From: an uncultured Alcanivorax sp.
Lineage (GTDB): Bacteria; Pseudomonadota; Gammaproteobacteria; Pseudomonadales; Alcanivoracaceae
Length of the DNA stretch: 64,000 nt
Direction: 5' to 3'
NCBI RefSeq assembly: GCF_947258575.1
Contig: NZ_CAMYIV010000010.1
Coordinates: 1-64,000, forward strand
This document shows positions 1 to 8,394 of the stretch, piece by piece; within the stretch, counting starts at the first letter, position 1, and every line of letters begins with the position of its first letter. The notes below the pieces were generated by a model. It did not search any database, was not told where the DNA came from, and saw nothing but the letters and a program-made list of their open reading frames with translations. The translations under genes and the position numbers were made by a program.

Positions 1-94
1 GCTCGTAGCTCGTAGCTCGTAGCTCGTAGCTCGTAGCTCGTAGCTCGTAGCTCGTAGCTCGTAGCTCGTAGCTCGTAGCTCGTAGCTCGTAGCT
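1..94. repeat. 7-bp tandem repeat (GCTCGTA, about 13.4 copies)
   Basis: Thirteen perfect head-to-tail copies of GCTCGTA (1-91) plus a partial copy run from the window edge to the base before the znuA stop codon (95-97), so the array may be longer outside the window. The unit resembles the GCTTGTAGCTTG end of the family A REP-like elements found elsewhere here, so it may have arisen by slippage inside such an element. Seven is not a multiple of three and the array lies outside the coding frame. Confidence 0.95.
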
Positions 95-961
95 TCAGCC
101 CGCATCCGCCTTTTGCAGACACGCCTTGAACCCTTCCACCAGCCGGTCTCGCCAGGTCAGATAATCCAGTTCCGGATAGTCCCGGCCCAGCGGGTCCAGG
201 GGCTGTATCTGGCAATCCGGGCACAGGCGAGTGATCAGGGTGGCGCGGGCTTCCGGTTCGCGGATGGCACAACGCACCTGCTGGTCGCGGATCTGGCTGG
301 CCAACTGCACAAACCGACGACTGCCCGGCCCCGCGTCCAGTTGCCGGGACACCACCAGCGGCTCCGCCAGCCCCAGTGTCTCGGTGAGATAACCCCAGGG
401 GTGGTGATAGCTGAGCCAGGGAATGTCGCTCAACCCCGCCAGTGCCTGGCGATGATCACCCTGACGGGCGGTGGCGGCCTGCTGCCAGCGGGCCGGCTCA
501 CCCTGATTCAGCCCCTGCGGGTAACGCTGTGCCAGCGCCCCGGCCAGCAGCAGCATGTTGTCCAGCGACAGCCACAGGTGCGGGTCCAGGGTGGCGTCGC
601 CGTGGTCCGCATCATGGTGGGCGTGGTCATGATCATGCCCCCCTTCCCGACGATGGACACCTTCCAGCGCCAGCAGGGCGAGGGTGGGGCCCTGCCGACG
701 CGCTACCAGCGGTGCCAGCGGCGCCTCCACCGTCTCGCCCAGCCATACCAGGAGATCCGCCTGCTGCACCAGCATGGCCTGCCGCGGCGACAGCGCCAGC
801 TGATGAGGATTCTGGTTGGCCTGCAACAGGGTCTCCACCTGCACCTGGCCGCCATAAAGCCCGCGTAGCACCTTGGCCAAGGGCTCCACACTGGCGACCA
901 GGGTCTGGCTCCAGGCAGGGGAGGAGAGAAGGAGCAGAATTGTCAGCCAGAGACGGCGCAT
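95..961 (-). CDS. znuA: Periplasmic zinc-binding protein of the ZnuABC importer
   Basis: This is the high-affinity zinc-capturing substrate-binding protein that hands Zn2+ to the ZnuB permease. The 288-aa product starts with a signal peptide (MRRLWLTILLLLSSPAWS). It has the cluster A-1 (TroA-type) metal-binding histidines in NPHQLALS and YHHPWGYL, and the His/Asp-rich loop HDHDHAHHDADHGD typical of ZnuA. An upstream in-frame ATG at 1021 would add 20 residues read from a REP-like repeat ahead of the signal peptide, so the start at 961 is preferred. It is divergent from znuCB. No convincing Zur box was found in the 262-bp gap, most of which is a family A repeat. The stop codon abuts the 7-bp tandem array. 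Confidence 0.93.
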   Translation of the reverse strand: MRRLWLTILLLLSSPAWSQTLVASVEPLAKVLRGLYGGQVQVETLLQANQNPHQLALSPRQAMLVQQADLLVWLGETVEAPLAPLVARRQGPTLALLALEGVHRREGGHDHDHAHHDADHGDATLDPHLWLSLDNMLLLAGALAQRYPQGLNQGEPARWQQAATARQGDHRQALAGLSDIPWLSYHHPWGYLTETLGLAEPLVVSRQLDAGPGSRRFVQLASQIRDQQVRCAIREPEARATLITRLCPDCQIQPLDPLGRDYPELDYLTWRDRLVEGFKACLQKADAG

Positions 962-1000
962 GGAATTCCTCAAACTCGAATTACGTTGGGGGGGAAGCAA

Positions 1001-1156
1001 GCTACAAGCTTCAAGCTGCAAGGCGCGGGATTAATCCGGACCAACCGTCCAACTCTTCTGCCGCGCCGCAACACCTTGGGCCTGAAGCGCGGCGATAACC
1101 AGGTAGCCGGCACAGTCTTCCTCGCGCCTTGTAGCTTGCAGCTTGAAGCTTGTAGC
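1001..1156. repeat. Family A REP-like inverted repeat (copy 1)
   Basis: The left arm at 1001-1027 (GCTACAAGCTTCAAGCTGCA then AGGCGCG) and the right arm at 1123-1156 (CGCGCCTTGTAGCTTGCAGC and onward) are inverted and enclose about 95 bp. The same arms recur at five other places in the window (9327, 10402, 32264, 50731, 58225). It sits in the divergent znuA/znuC promoter region. Confidence 0.85.
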
Positions 1157-1223
1157 TAACCCTCAGTGCAGGCGAAAGGCCGGCAGTATATCATTGCGCC
1201 TTTGTTCTTCGGGCCCTTTTGCT

Positions 1224-1997
1224 ATGTCGGAACCTCTGGTCAATGTGCAGGCGGTATCAGTCACCCTGGGTGGCAACAGCGTGTTGTCCGAGGTCAGCCT
1301 GAATCTGGCCCCCGGGCGCATCACCACGCTGATCGGCCCCAATGGCGCCGGCAAAAGCACCCTGGCGCGGGTGGTGCTGGGTCTGGTCACGCCATCCTGC
1401 GGCTCGGTGGACCGCCGCAAGGGGCTGCGCGTGGGCTACATGCCCCAGCACATCAAGATCGACGACAGCCTGCCGCTCACCGTGGACCGGTTTCTGTGGC
1501 TTGCCGCGCCCGGCCCCACCTCCGCCCGGCGGGGAGCGCTGGAGCAGGCCGGCGTGGCCCACCTGCGCCGCCGCGCGGTGCAGCAGCTGTCCGGCGGCGA
1601 GATGCAACGGGTGCTGCTGGCGCGCGCGCTGCTGCGCAAGCCGGACCTGCTGGTGCTGGACGAACCGGCCCAGGGGGTGGACGTGGCCGGGCAGAATGCC
1701 CTGTACGGGTTGCTCAAGTCGGTCCGCGATGATCTGGGCTGCGCCATCCTGCTGATTTCCCACGACCTGCATCTGGTGATGGCGGCCACCGACGAGGTGA
1801 TCTGCCTGCAGCGTCATGTGTGCTGTTCCGGCAGCCCGGAATCGGTGAGCCGGGACCCGGCCTACCACGAGCTGTTCGGCCCCGGTGCCGGCACCCCCAA
1901 CCTGGCGCTCTACACCCACGATCATGACCACGACCATGATCTGCACGGCGATGCCCAGCCGGGCCATCAACACGACGGGAATTGCCACCATGATTGA
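1224..1997 (+). CDS. znuC: Zinc ABC transporter ATP-binding protein
   Basis: This is the cytoplasmic ATPase driving ZnuB. The 257-aa product shows Walker A (GPNGAGKST), the ABC signature (LSGGEMQRV), Walker B (LLVLDEPAQGVD) and the H-loop (LLISHDL). The start at 1224 (MSEPLVNV) is preferred over an in-frame ATG at 1143, which would add unconserved residues partly read from a repeat; no strong Shine-Dalgarno is visible for either. The C-terminus carries a His/Asp-rich tail (YTHDHDHDHDLHGD... HQHDGNCHHD) that may bind zinc. The stop overlaps the znuB start by 8 bp, indicating translational coupling. Confidence 0.93.
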   Translation: MSEPLVNVQAVSVTLGGNSVLSEVSLNLAPGRITTLIGPNGAGKSTLARVVLGLVTPSCGSVDRRKGLRVGYMPQHIKIDDSLPLTVDRFLWLAAPGPTSARRGALEQAGVAHLRRRAVQQLSGGEMQRVLLARALLRKPDLLVLDEPAQGVDVAGQNALYGLLKSVRDDLGCAILLISHDLHLVMAATDEVICLQRHVCCSGSPESVSRDPAYHELFGPGAGTPNLALYTHDHDHDHDLHGDAQPGHQHDGNCHHD

Positions 1998-2772
1998 GCT
2001 GTTGTTGCCGCCGCTGTTCGCCGGCCTGGCCGTGGCCCTGGTGTCCGGGCCCATGGGTGCCTTTGTGGTCTGGCGGCGCATGGCCTTTTTCGGTGACACC
2101 CTGGCCCACGGCGCCTTGCTGGGTGCGGCGCTTGGCCTGGCACTGGATATCAGCCTGTATCTGGCGGTGGTGGCTGTGTGCCTGGGCCTGGCTGGCGCCC
2201 TCACCGCGCTGCAACACCAGCAGCAACTGGCCAGCGACACCCTGCTCGGCATCGTCGCCCATACCACCCTGGCGCTCGGGGTGATCGCCATCAGCCTGCA
2301 AGAGGGCATTCAGGTGGACCTGTTTGCCTATCTGTTCGGTGACCTGCTTGCGGTGGGCTGGCAGGATGCCCTGGCTCTGTGGGCCGGTGCCATCCTGATT
2401 CTGCTGCTGATGCTGTGGCAATGGCGATCACTGCTGAGCATCACCGTCAGCGAGGAGCTGGCCCAGGTGGAAGGGGTGGCGGTGCAGCGCACCCGGCTGC
2501 TGCTGATGCTGTTGCTGGCACTGCTGATCGCCGGGGCCATCCGCACCGTGGGGGTGCTGCTGATCACCTCCCTGCTGGTGATCCCCGCTGCCAGTGCCCG
2601 CCGGCTGACCCATACCCCGGCGCAGATGGCGGCGGTGGCCAGCGTGCTGGGTACTCTGGCGGTTCTGGCCGGGCTGGCGGTGAGCTGGTTTGCCAATACC
2701 CCGGTGGGGCCGTCCATCGTGGTCGCCGCCAGTAGTTTGTTTGTGCTGACGTTGCTGCGGAAACCCGCCTGA
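1990..2772 (+). CDS. znuB: Zinc ABC transporter permease
   Basis: This is the integral membrane permease of the ZnuABC importer (ABC-3 family), 260 aa with about eight hydrophobic segments. It begins MIELLLPPLFAGLAVALVSG and has the typical GAFVVWRRMAFFGDTLAHGA stretch near the N-terminus. The start at 1990 is chosen because it overlaps the znuC stop by 8 bp and matches the family N-terminus; the longer frame from 1885 reads through znuC. A REP-like repeat follows 10 bp after the stop. Confidence 0.93.
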   Translation: MIELLLPPLFAGLAVALVSGPMGAFVVWRRMAFFGDTLAHGALLGAALGLALDISLYLAVVAVCLGLAGALTALQHQQQLASDTLLGIVAHTTLALGVIAISLQEGIQVDLFAYLFGDLLAVGWQDALALWAGAILILLLMLWQWRSLLSITVSEELAQVEGVAVQRTRLLLMLLLALLIAGAIRTVGVLLITSLLVIPAASARRLTHTPAQMAAVASVLGTLAVLAGLAVSWFANTPVGPSIVVAASSLFVLTLLRKPA

Positions 2773-2782
2773 CGGCTTCTCT

Positions 2783-2946
2783 CTGTAGGAGCACCTCTTG
2801 AGGTGCGAACCGGCCGGCACGAAAGGAACGTGCCGTTAGGCCATTTGCCACTTTTCAGAAACCTGTCGAGTCGTGGGATTCCTGATTGCCCTGCGGGCAA
2901 TTTCCGCGTTTGTACGCGGTTCGCGCCTCAAGAGGCGCTCCTACAG
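2783..2946. repeat. Family B REP-like inverted repeat (CTGTAGGAGC type)
   Basis: The left arm CTGTAGGAGCACCTCTTGAG (2783-2802, continuing to 2811) is the near-perfect inverse of the right arm at 2918-2946, which ends CGCTCCTACAG. About 106 bp lie between the arms. It occupies most of the znuB-MATE intergenic space. Related sequences occur at 7124, 12754, 16096, 17199 and 52498. Confidence 0.88.
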
Positions 2947-2977
2947 CGGCTTCGTAGAAAGGTTTTTCGGAGTTTGA

Positions 2978-4261
2978 ATGAGTCTATCCCTCAACCAACG
3001 CATCTGGATGCTGGCCTGGCCGTTGCTGCTGTCCAACCTGACCGCGCCGTTGCTGGGGCTGGTGGACACTGCCGTGGTGGGGCATCTGGACCACCCGCGT
3101 TATCTGGCGGCGGTGGCGCTGGGTGGCAACTTTTTCATGTTCCTGTATTTCTCGTTCAATTTCCTGCGCATGGGCACCACCGGCTTTGCCTCCCAGGCGC
3201 GGGGCGGCGAGAAGGACACCCGGGTGGTATTACTGCGCGGCCTGTTGCTATCCACCGGGCTGGGGCTGGCGCTGATTGCCCTGTCACCACTGCTGCGGGA
3301 AACCGGCCTGTGGCTGCTGGGTGGTAGTGACGATGTGCAAGGCCTGGCCGCGGATTACATCAATATCCGTATCCTCGGTGCCCCGGCAGCGCTGGCCAAT
3401 TTTGCCCTGATCGGTTTTGCCATCGGTACCCACAATACCCGGGTGCCGCTGAAGATGACGGTGCTGATGCACAGCACCAATGCCCTGCTGGACGTGCTGC
3501 TGGTACAAGTCTGGCATCTGGATGTGCGTGGGGTGGCCATTGCCAGTGCCACGGCAGAATACGTGGGGCTGGCCGGCGGCCTGTTCTGGCTGCGCGCCGC
3601 CCTGCGTCAACCGGCACGGCAGGAACGGCTGTGGCAGCCGCACGCCATCCTGGCATTGATGGCGGTAAACCGGGATATCTTTCTACGCAGCCTGGCCCTG
3701 CTAAGCTGCTTCTTTTTCTTCGCCGCCCAGGGCGCCCGGCTGGGTGACGCCGTGCTGGCCGCCAATGCAGTGCTGATCACCTTCCTGTTGCTGCTCAGCA
3801 ACCTGCTGGACGGCTTTGCCAACGCGGCGGAAGCCCTGGTGGGCGAGGCGCACGGCAGGAACGATCGCCAAGCCCTGGGCCAGGCCATTGGCGCCACCGG
3901 GCGCTGGACCGTGGCCTGTGCGGCACTCGGTCTACTAGCCTTCAGTCTCGGCGGTGTGCCGCTGATTCATCTGCTCACCGACCTGCCTGATATCCGCGAC
4001 ACGGCCATTACCTATCTGCCGTGGATGCTGCTGTTACCGCTCACCGCCAGTGCCGGCTTCTGGCTGGACGGCATCTTCGTGGGCGCCACCTGGGGAGCCG
4101 CCATGCGTAACACCATGCTGGTGTCGGTGGGAATCTTCTTTGCGCTCTGGGCGCTGACACGAGGATGGGACAACCACGGCCTGTGGCTGGCCATGAACGG
4201 CTTTATGGCCGGGCGGGGAATCTTGATGGGCTGGGTGCTGAAACAGCGGCTGGCGGCCTGA
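2978..4261 (+). CDS. MATE family efflux transporter (DinF-like)
   Basis: This is an inner-membrane multidrug/toxin extrusion antiporter of the DinF branch, expelling small molecules at the expense of an H+ or Na+ gradient. The 427-aa product has about 12 hydrophobic helices in two halves. The N-terminal stretch WPLLLSNLTAPLLGLVDTAV and the VVGHL motif in helix 1/2 are typical of DinF-type MatE domains. The start has a GGAG-like Shine-Dalgarno. The gene follows znuCB but is separated by a REP element, so co-transcription is uncertain and the substrate cannot be predicted. Confidence 0.88.
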   Translation: MSLSLNQRIWMLAWPLLLSNLTAPLLGLVDTAVVGHLDHPRYLAAVALGGNFFMFLYFSFNFLRMGTTGFASQARGGEKDTRVVLLRGLLLSTGLGLALIALSPLLRETGLWLLGGSDDVQGLAADYINIRILGAPAALANFALIGFAIGTHNTRVPLKMTVLMHSTNALLDVLLVQVWHLDVRGVAIASATAEYVGLAGGLFWLRAALRQPARQERLWQPHAILALMAVNRDIFLRSLALLSCFFFFAAQGARLGDAVLAANAVLITFLLLLSNLLDGFANAAEALVGEAHGRNDRQALGQAIGATGRWTVACAALGLLAFSLGGVPLIHLLTDLPDIRDTAITYLPWMLLLPLTASAGFWLDGIFVGATWGAAMRNTMLVSVGIFFALWALTRGWDNHGLWLAMNGFMAGRGILMGWVLKQRLAA

Positions 4262-4361
4262 AGACCGCCAGCGGGGTACAACGTCTCTTTTCAAAACGGC
4301 ACAGAACGGGCGATGGCTGCGTAGGCTCTGCGCCTTCTGTGGTTATCAAAACGTCGGCCGG

Positions 4362-5003
4362 TTAGCGCTTCAGCGCCCCATCCTTGTCCAGCTGCGAGAC
4401 GATGCTCTTGGCGAAGCCCTGGGCGCCATGCTTCAGGCTGTCCGGGTTCATGCTGCGCGACTGGGCCTGCCACACCGGGCGCTTGCGCTCCACGCTGTAG
4501 ACCTGGGTCTGCAGGTAATAATCCTTGGCGTTGTGATAGTAACCGGGCTGATAGATCGCGCCGTAGCTGTGGCCCACATAGGGGCCGTAGCCCAGATACA
4601 TGGGGGCAGAGGGCACGGGCACATAGTCCACCTGGGGCGGCACATACTCGGAGCGCTCTTCCACTTTCAGCAACGACACCACCATGACGCCGTCGGCACC
4701 GCTGGCCTTGACCGCAGCCTCGACCTGGGCACGGTACGCCTCTCGTTCGGCCTCTCGCTCACCCAGGGTATCGCTGGCCAGGGTGGCTTCCACAGCGCGA
4801 TGATTCAGGCTTTTGCGCATCTGATTTTCGGCCGTGGCGGCAACCGCAGGGTCATCCGCCAGCACCAGCACATAAAGGTGCCGGAAGGTGGGATGAGATT
4901 CACCGGTTTTGGTCTGCCAGGTGGAATGGGTTTCGGTGGTGGTGGCGCAGGCGGTCAGCAGCAGGAGCATAGTGGCGATAGCCAACAGGGGATTGCGTCG
5001 CAT
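4362..5003 (-). CDS. Putative outer-membrane lipoprotein, unknown function
   Basis: A 213-aa protein with a lipoprotein signal peptide and lipobox LLTAC (acylated Cys19). The mature part has a mixed fold with a Tyr/Pro/Gly-rich middle (VDYVPVPSAPMYLGYGPYVG) and ends with KSIVSQLDKDGALKR. The start at 5003 is supported by an AAAGGA Shine-Dalgarno and by the signal peptide; the longer frame to 5057 adds 18 non-signal residues. The pattern (short lipoprotein, YSVERKRPVWQAQ near the end) recalls DUF4136-type envelope lipoproteins, but I cannot assign a family firmly. It is encoded alone, convergent with the MATE gene. Confidence 0.75.
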   Translation of the reverse strand: MRRNPLLAIATMLLLLTACATTTETHSTWQTKTGESHPTFRHLYVLVLADDPAVAATAENQMRKSLNHRAVEATLASDTLGEREAEREAYRAQVEAAVKASGADGVMVVSLLKVEERSEYVPPQVDYVPVPSAPMYLGYGPYVGHSYGAIYQPGYYHNAKDYYLQTQVYSVERKRPVWQAQSRSMNPDSLKHGAQGFAKSIVSQLDKDGALKR

Positions 5004-5112
5004 GTCAGGTCCTTTTGAAGAGAGGCATTTCCATCGGGCGCACGAGTCCACGCCCACAGGATCAGGTTCAAGGATTTTTATAACAGACCAAAAACCAACA
5101 AGCGATACCCGG

Positions 5113-5349
5113 CTATTTTTGTTTTGACGCCCAGATGGCCAGTTTGTGCTGAATGGACGGCTGGGACACCTGATCCTCCGGCAACGGCTGAATCACCTTG
5201 TCGTGCACCAGAAGACGGTAGATGTACTCCAGCTTTTCCGACGCTGAGTCGGTGGCCTCGAACTCCACCACACCCCGCTTTTCGGCGTAGTCCATGCCTA
5301 GCGTAATGGCTTTCTTGACCAGTTCTTTTTCGTTTTTCAGTTTTTTCAT
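5113..5349 (-). CDS. Small protein translationally coupled to a diguanylate cyclase
   Basis: A 78-aa soluble, charged protein (MKKLKNEKELVKKAITLGMD...) with no recognised domain. Its ATG overlaps the stop codon of the upstream diguanylate cyclase in a TGATG arrangement, a classic coupling signal, so the two products are probably made together. An alternative ATG at 5358 would add three residues. The sequence DKVIQPLPEDQ ... QHKLAIWASKQK is mostly helical and could be a partner or regulator of the cyclase; that is inference from context only. Confidence 0.7.
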   Translation of the reverse strand: MKKLKNEKELVKKAITLGMDYAEKRGVVEFEATDSASEKLEYIYRLLVHDKVIQPLPEDQVSQPSIQHKLAIWASKQK

Positions 5350-6440
5350 CAGCTGCACACATCCGTCTTGTCGGGGACCTCGTCAGGGTCGCCATTTTTG
5401 TTGCTGTTTTTTTGAGAATACATACAGCTATCTGCATGCCTTAACAGACTATCAGCGTCTTCGTACTCATTGGGCCCTGTCTGCGTTACCCCCATACTGA
5501 TGGTCACGTCAGGGCAGCACTCCGCCAGCAAGGTCTTCACCCGCATGCAGTAGGTACCTATCGTCTCGTCTTTCGTTGCGTTGGCTAGTACAACACAGAA
5601 CTCGTCACCACCGAAACGCACACAGGAATCCTCCCCCCGGGCTGTTTCCAGCAGGATTCGGCCCAGCTCCTGCAGCACCTTGTCGCCGTGGGCGTGGCCT
5701 TTCCTGTCGTTGATCTCCTTGAAGTTGTCCACATCCACGAACACCATCGATACCGGTTCGTTACGACGCTGGGCTGACTGCAAGGTTCTGTACAGATCTT
5801 CATGAAGATAGCGCCGGGAGGTCAGCCCGGTCAGTGAATCCGTGCGTAATTCACCGGTGCGCCTGGCCACGGTATCCTCCAGGCTTCTGGCGTATTCTTC
5901 TGTGCGATTTCTGGCTGTCTCGATTTCCGACAACATGCTCTGGATGTAGGTCTCGAACACCAGGGTGACATCGAAATAGATCAGCTTGTCCAGCGCCCGG
6001 ATCACTTCCGGCGTGGCCCCCTCTTCCTTGCCCTCGCGATCGATACATTCCAGCAGCAGAGAGCGCAGCAAGTGTACTGCGGACAGATACAGCTTGGGCT
6101 CCACGCCGATGCGCTTGTGGACCAGGCCGATGCGTAAACGATTGTTGATGTACTCCATGCCATACACCCCGGAAAAGAGATCCAGGATGTAACGCCGCTG
6201 GGCACACTGGAGCCGATCCAGGGTATCGGCGTCGCCGATCAGATTGGCGATATCCGGGTTGCTGGTCTGAATCCGGTAAAAATCATCCACGATGCGGTCA
6301 ATGTGGGCGCAGATCAGCGGCCTGCAATCCACCAGAACCGCCGTATCCCTGCTGGTGAAATCCAGCAGTCGCTTGCGGTCGTCCACTTCCAGCTCGGTGA
6401 TACGCATCTGCTCAAGCAGCGTTTTCATTGCAGTCTGCAT
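5349..6440 (-). CDS. Globin-coupled diguanylate cyclase (GGDEF protein)
   Basis: It is predicted to make the second messenger c-di-GMP from two GTP in response to oxygen or another haem ligand. The 363-aa product has an N-terminal globin-coupled sensor domain (about 15-170) with the proximal haem histidine in GLVHKRIGVEP (His108), a linker helix, and a C-terminal GGDEF domain. The active site is intact (RFGGDEF, GGDEF at 277-281). The allosteric I-site RxxD (RGED, 268-271) lies five residues upstream of it, so product inhibition is expected. This architecture matches the DosC/YddV and AvGReg class. The stop overlaps the next small gene (TGATG). Targets could include the type IV pili encoded at 34-47 kb; that link is speculative. 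Confidence 0.88.
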   Translation of the reverse strand: MQTAMKTLLEQMRITELEVDDRKRLLDFTSRDTAVLVDCRPLICAHIDRIVDDFYRIQTSNPDIANLIGDADTLDRLQCAQRRYILDLFSGVYGMEYINNRLRIGLVHKRIGVEPKLYLSAVHLLRSLLLECIDREGKEEGATPEVIRALDKLIYFDVTLVFETYIQSMLSEIETARNRTEEYARSLEDTVARRTGELRTDSLTGLTSRRYLHEDLYRTLQSAQRRNEPVSMVFVDVDNFKEINDRKGHAHGDKVLQELGRILLETARGEDSCVRFGGDEFCVVLANATKDETIGTYCMRVKTLLAECCPDVTISMGVTQTGPNEYEDADSLLRHADSCMYSQKNSNKNGDPDEVPDKTDVCS

Positions 6441-6673
6441 GACTCACTTCCCCCTATCCTTGGCGTAGGGAAAGCGGACAAAACCAGGCCCCGTTAGCAT
6501 TCAGAGACGTTGAACAACGTCCGCTTTGGACTTCTCCCCTCACTAATGGATATTACGCTCCTGCGCAGGACTCCCCCAGCAAAATGGGCATTACACGGAT
6601 ATATGGTAAAAGTTGGGCACAAGCGGTAGGCAAGAATTGGCAAATTCGCCGTGTTTGAGGGGAACAGACACAA

Positions 6674-6698
6674 CAACGCCCCGACTGGCGGGGCGTTG
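6674..6698 (-). terminator. Hairpin downstream of the SCP2-like gene
   Basis: CAACGCCCC (6674-6682) pairs perfectly with GGGGCGTTG (6690-6698) around a 7-base loop, 20 bp beyond the stop of the 6719-7099 gene. No long T-tract follows on the minus strand, so it is only a candidate intrinsic terminator. The rest of the gap 6441-6718 holds the probable promoter region of the cyclase and no convincing gene. Confidence 0.5.
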
Positions 6699-6718
6699 TG
6701 CAATGGAGGCAGGGCCGC

Positions 6719-7099
6719 TTATTTTTTGGTCTTGCCCGGCATGATGAACTTCATCAAGGTCATGAACCACATCAGCTGGCCCGGGTCGCCTTCGATCTTG
6801 ATATCGCCGGCCTGCATGCCTTCCATGAAGGCCATCTGGTTCTTGCCGGCCACCTGCAGGGTACGGAACGCGTAGTTGGCGTCCTTGAAATTCAGGGTGA
6901 CGGTGGGCTGACCATGCAGACCACCCTTGGACACCACCTTGCCCGGCGTGAAGTGAAAGCTGCGCGCCGGCTTGCCGTTAAAGGTACGCCACTGCATCAC
7001 CACATCGCGGTTTTCCAGCTGTTTGCGAAATCCCGCATCACGCCAGGCCAGCCAGCGCAGACGCCAGCCGAGGACCAGCAAAACCAGTGCAAATTTCAT
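6719..7099 (-). CDS. SCP2 sterol-binding-like domain protein
   Basis: A 126-aa protein with a short hydrophobic N-terminus (MKFALVLLVLGWRLRWLAW) and a compact domain ending GDIKIEGDPGQLMWFMTLMK, a segment characteristic of SCP2/sterol-carrier-like domains that bind acyl chains or other lipids. It may be membrane-tethered. It lies downstream of the rubredoxin reductase in the same direction but is separated by a family B repeat. A role in alkane or lipid handling would fit the rubredoxin context but is not shown by sequence. Confidence 0.65.
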   Translation of the reverse strand: MKFALVLLVLGWRLRWLAWRDAGFRKQLENRDVVMQWRTFNGKPARSFHFTPGKVVSKGGLHGQPTVTLNFKDANYAFRTLQVAGKNQMAFMEGMQAGDIKIEGDPGQLMWFMTLMKFIMPGKTKK

Positions 7100-7123
7100 G
7101 GGCGTTCCTTTGTTTGGTTGCCG

Positions 7124-7177
7124 ATTGTAGGAGCGCCACCCGGGCGGTTCGCCATGCAGGCATAGCTCCTACGGCGG
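7124..7177. repeat. Family B REP-like element
   Basis: TTGTAGGAGCGCC near 7126 and TAGCTCCTACGGCGGG near 7163 are the inverted ends of a short family B element containing GGTTCGCCATGCAGGC. It lies between the SCP2-like gene and rubredoxin reductase. Nearly the same middle (GGTTCGCCATGCAAGC) is seen at 17219-17236. Confidence 0.7.
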
Positions 7178-7184
7178 GCCGCCG

Positions 7185-8333
7185 TTAGGGCATCAGTGGC
7201 GGCAGTTCCTTGTTGAGCTTCATTTTCTCTTTCACCGCATCACCGGTGAGCGCGTAGCCCTGCAGGCTGCCATCCTTGCCACGGAACAGGGCCTGGACGT
7301 TGTTGCCGTCTTCCTGGATCTCCCATTCGCCGTTGTCGTGGTCCGCCGGCGGACATACCACCACCGGGCAGGCCGGGGTCTTGATGGTGACCGGCATGAC
7401 ACCGTAGCTCACCGCAGTGGTTTCACCGGCCAGGGTCTTGGCCAGGGCACGGGCGGAGGCCATCAGCGGCAGCACGTAGGGCAGTACGTGGCCCTGCACT
7501 TCGGCGCAGTCGCCCAGGGCATAGATGTCGTCAGCGCTGGTCTGCAGGGTCTTGTCGGTGATAATGCCACGGTTGATGGCCAGGCCGGCTTCCTTGGCCA
7601 GGGCAATACGCGGACGCAAACCGATGGCGGATAGCACCACGTCGGATTCGATACGGGTACCGTCGGACAGCTCGGTGACCAGCTGGTTGTTATCACCGTG
7701 GTTCACCGCCTGGGCCAGAGGACCAAAGTGGAAGGTCACGCCCAGATCCGCCAGACCACGGCCGACCGCCGCAGACGCCGGCTCCGGCAGCAGCAGCGGC
7801 AGGCAGCGACCCTGAGGTTCCACCAGGGCCACCTCATAACCACCGTTGGACAGGTCGTTGGCGAATTCACAGCCGATCAGACCACCGCCCAGAATGGTGA
7901 CTTTCTTGGCCCCCTTCAGGGCGGTGCGGAATTTGCCGTAGTCCATCAGATCGTTGACGGAGAACACATCACCCACGGCATCGCCTTCCAGCGGCGGGGT
8001 CCAGGTATCGGCACCCAGCGCCAGCACCAGCTTGCTGTAGTCCAGGTGGTCGTCCGGCAGCAGTACACGCTTGCCGGAGGGGTCGATTTCCGCCACATGC
8101 ACATCGGTGCGCACTTCCACATTGAACTGCTCGGCAACCTTCTCCGGGGTGGCCATGCACAGGTCATCAGCGGTCTTTTCCTTGGTGAAACCGGCAGACA
8201 GCATGGGCTTGGAATAGTTACGGCCGTCGTCGCTGGTGAGCACAACGATGGGCGTTTCCTTGTCCAGCTTGCGGAATTCCTTGACGGTATTAAAGCCGGC
8301 AAGGCCGGAACCGATGATGACGATAGGTTGCAT
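7185..8333 (-). CDS. rubB: Rubredoxin-NAD(+) reductase
   Basis: This FAD flavoprotein passes electrons from NAD(P)H to rubredoxin, which in oil degraders reduces the AlkB alkane hydroxylase. The 382-aa product has an N-terminal FAD Rossmann motif (IVIIGSGLAGFNT), a central NAD motif (VTILGGGLIGCEFA) and the late FAD-contact motif DIYALGDCAEVQ, in the order of pyridine nucleotide-disulfide oxidoreductases. The C-terminal rubredoxin-binding-type domain follows. It lies directly downstream of rubredoxin (61-bp gap), so the two likely form an operon. No alkB is present in this window. Confidence 0.9.
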   Translation of the reverse strand: MQPIVIIGSGLAGFNTVKEFRKLDKETPIVVLTSDDGRNYSKPMLSAGFTKEKTADDLCMATPEKVAEQFNVEVRTDVHVAEIDPSGKRVLLPDDHLDYSKLVLALGADTWTPPLEGDAVGDVFSVNDLMDYGKFRTALKGAKKVTILGGGLIGCEFANDLSNGGYEVALVEPQGRCLPLLLPEPASAAVGRGLADLGVTFHFGPLAQAVNHGDNNQLVTELSDGTRIESDVVLSAIGLRPRIALAKEAGLAINRGIITDKTLQTSADDIYALGDCAEVQGHVLPYVLPLMASARALAKTLAGETTAVSYGVMPVTIKTPACPVVVCPPADHDNGEWEIQEDGNNVQALFRGKDGSLQGYALTGDAVKEKMKLNKELPPLMP

Positions 8334-8394
8334 GAACAGTCCTTAATTAATCAGTAAACGGGCGGAATGACTGTGTGGATCAGAGCGTAACGGC

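Noticed and set aside
1170..1223. A possible Zur box (GCAGTATATCATTGC) between znuA and znuC
   Set aside because: The symmetry is weak and does not match the known zinc-repressor operator closely enough to be reported as a feature.
6494..6703. A 69-codon minus-strand frame in the gap before the SCP2-like gene
   Set aside because: The protein has no recognisable domain, no Shine-Dalgarno and overlaps a terminator-like hairpin; it looks like non-coding sequence.
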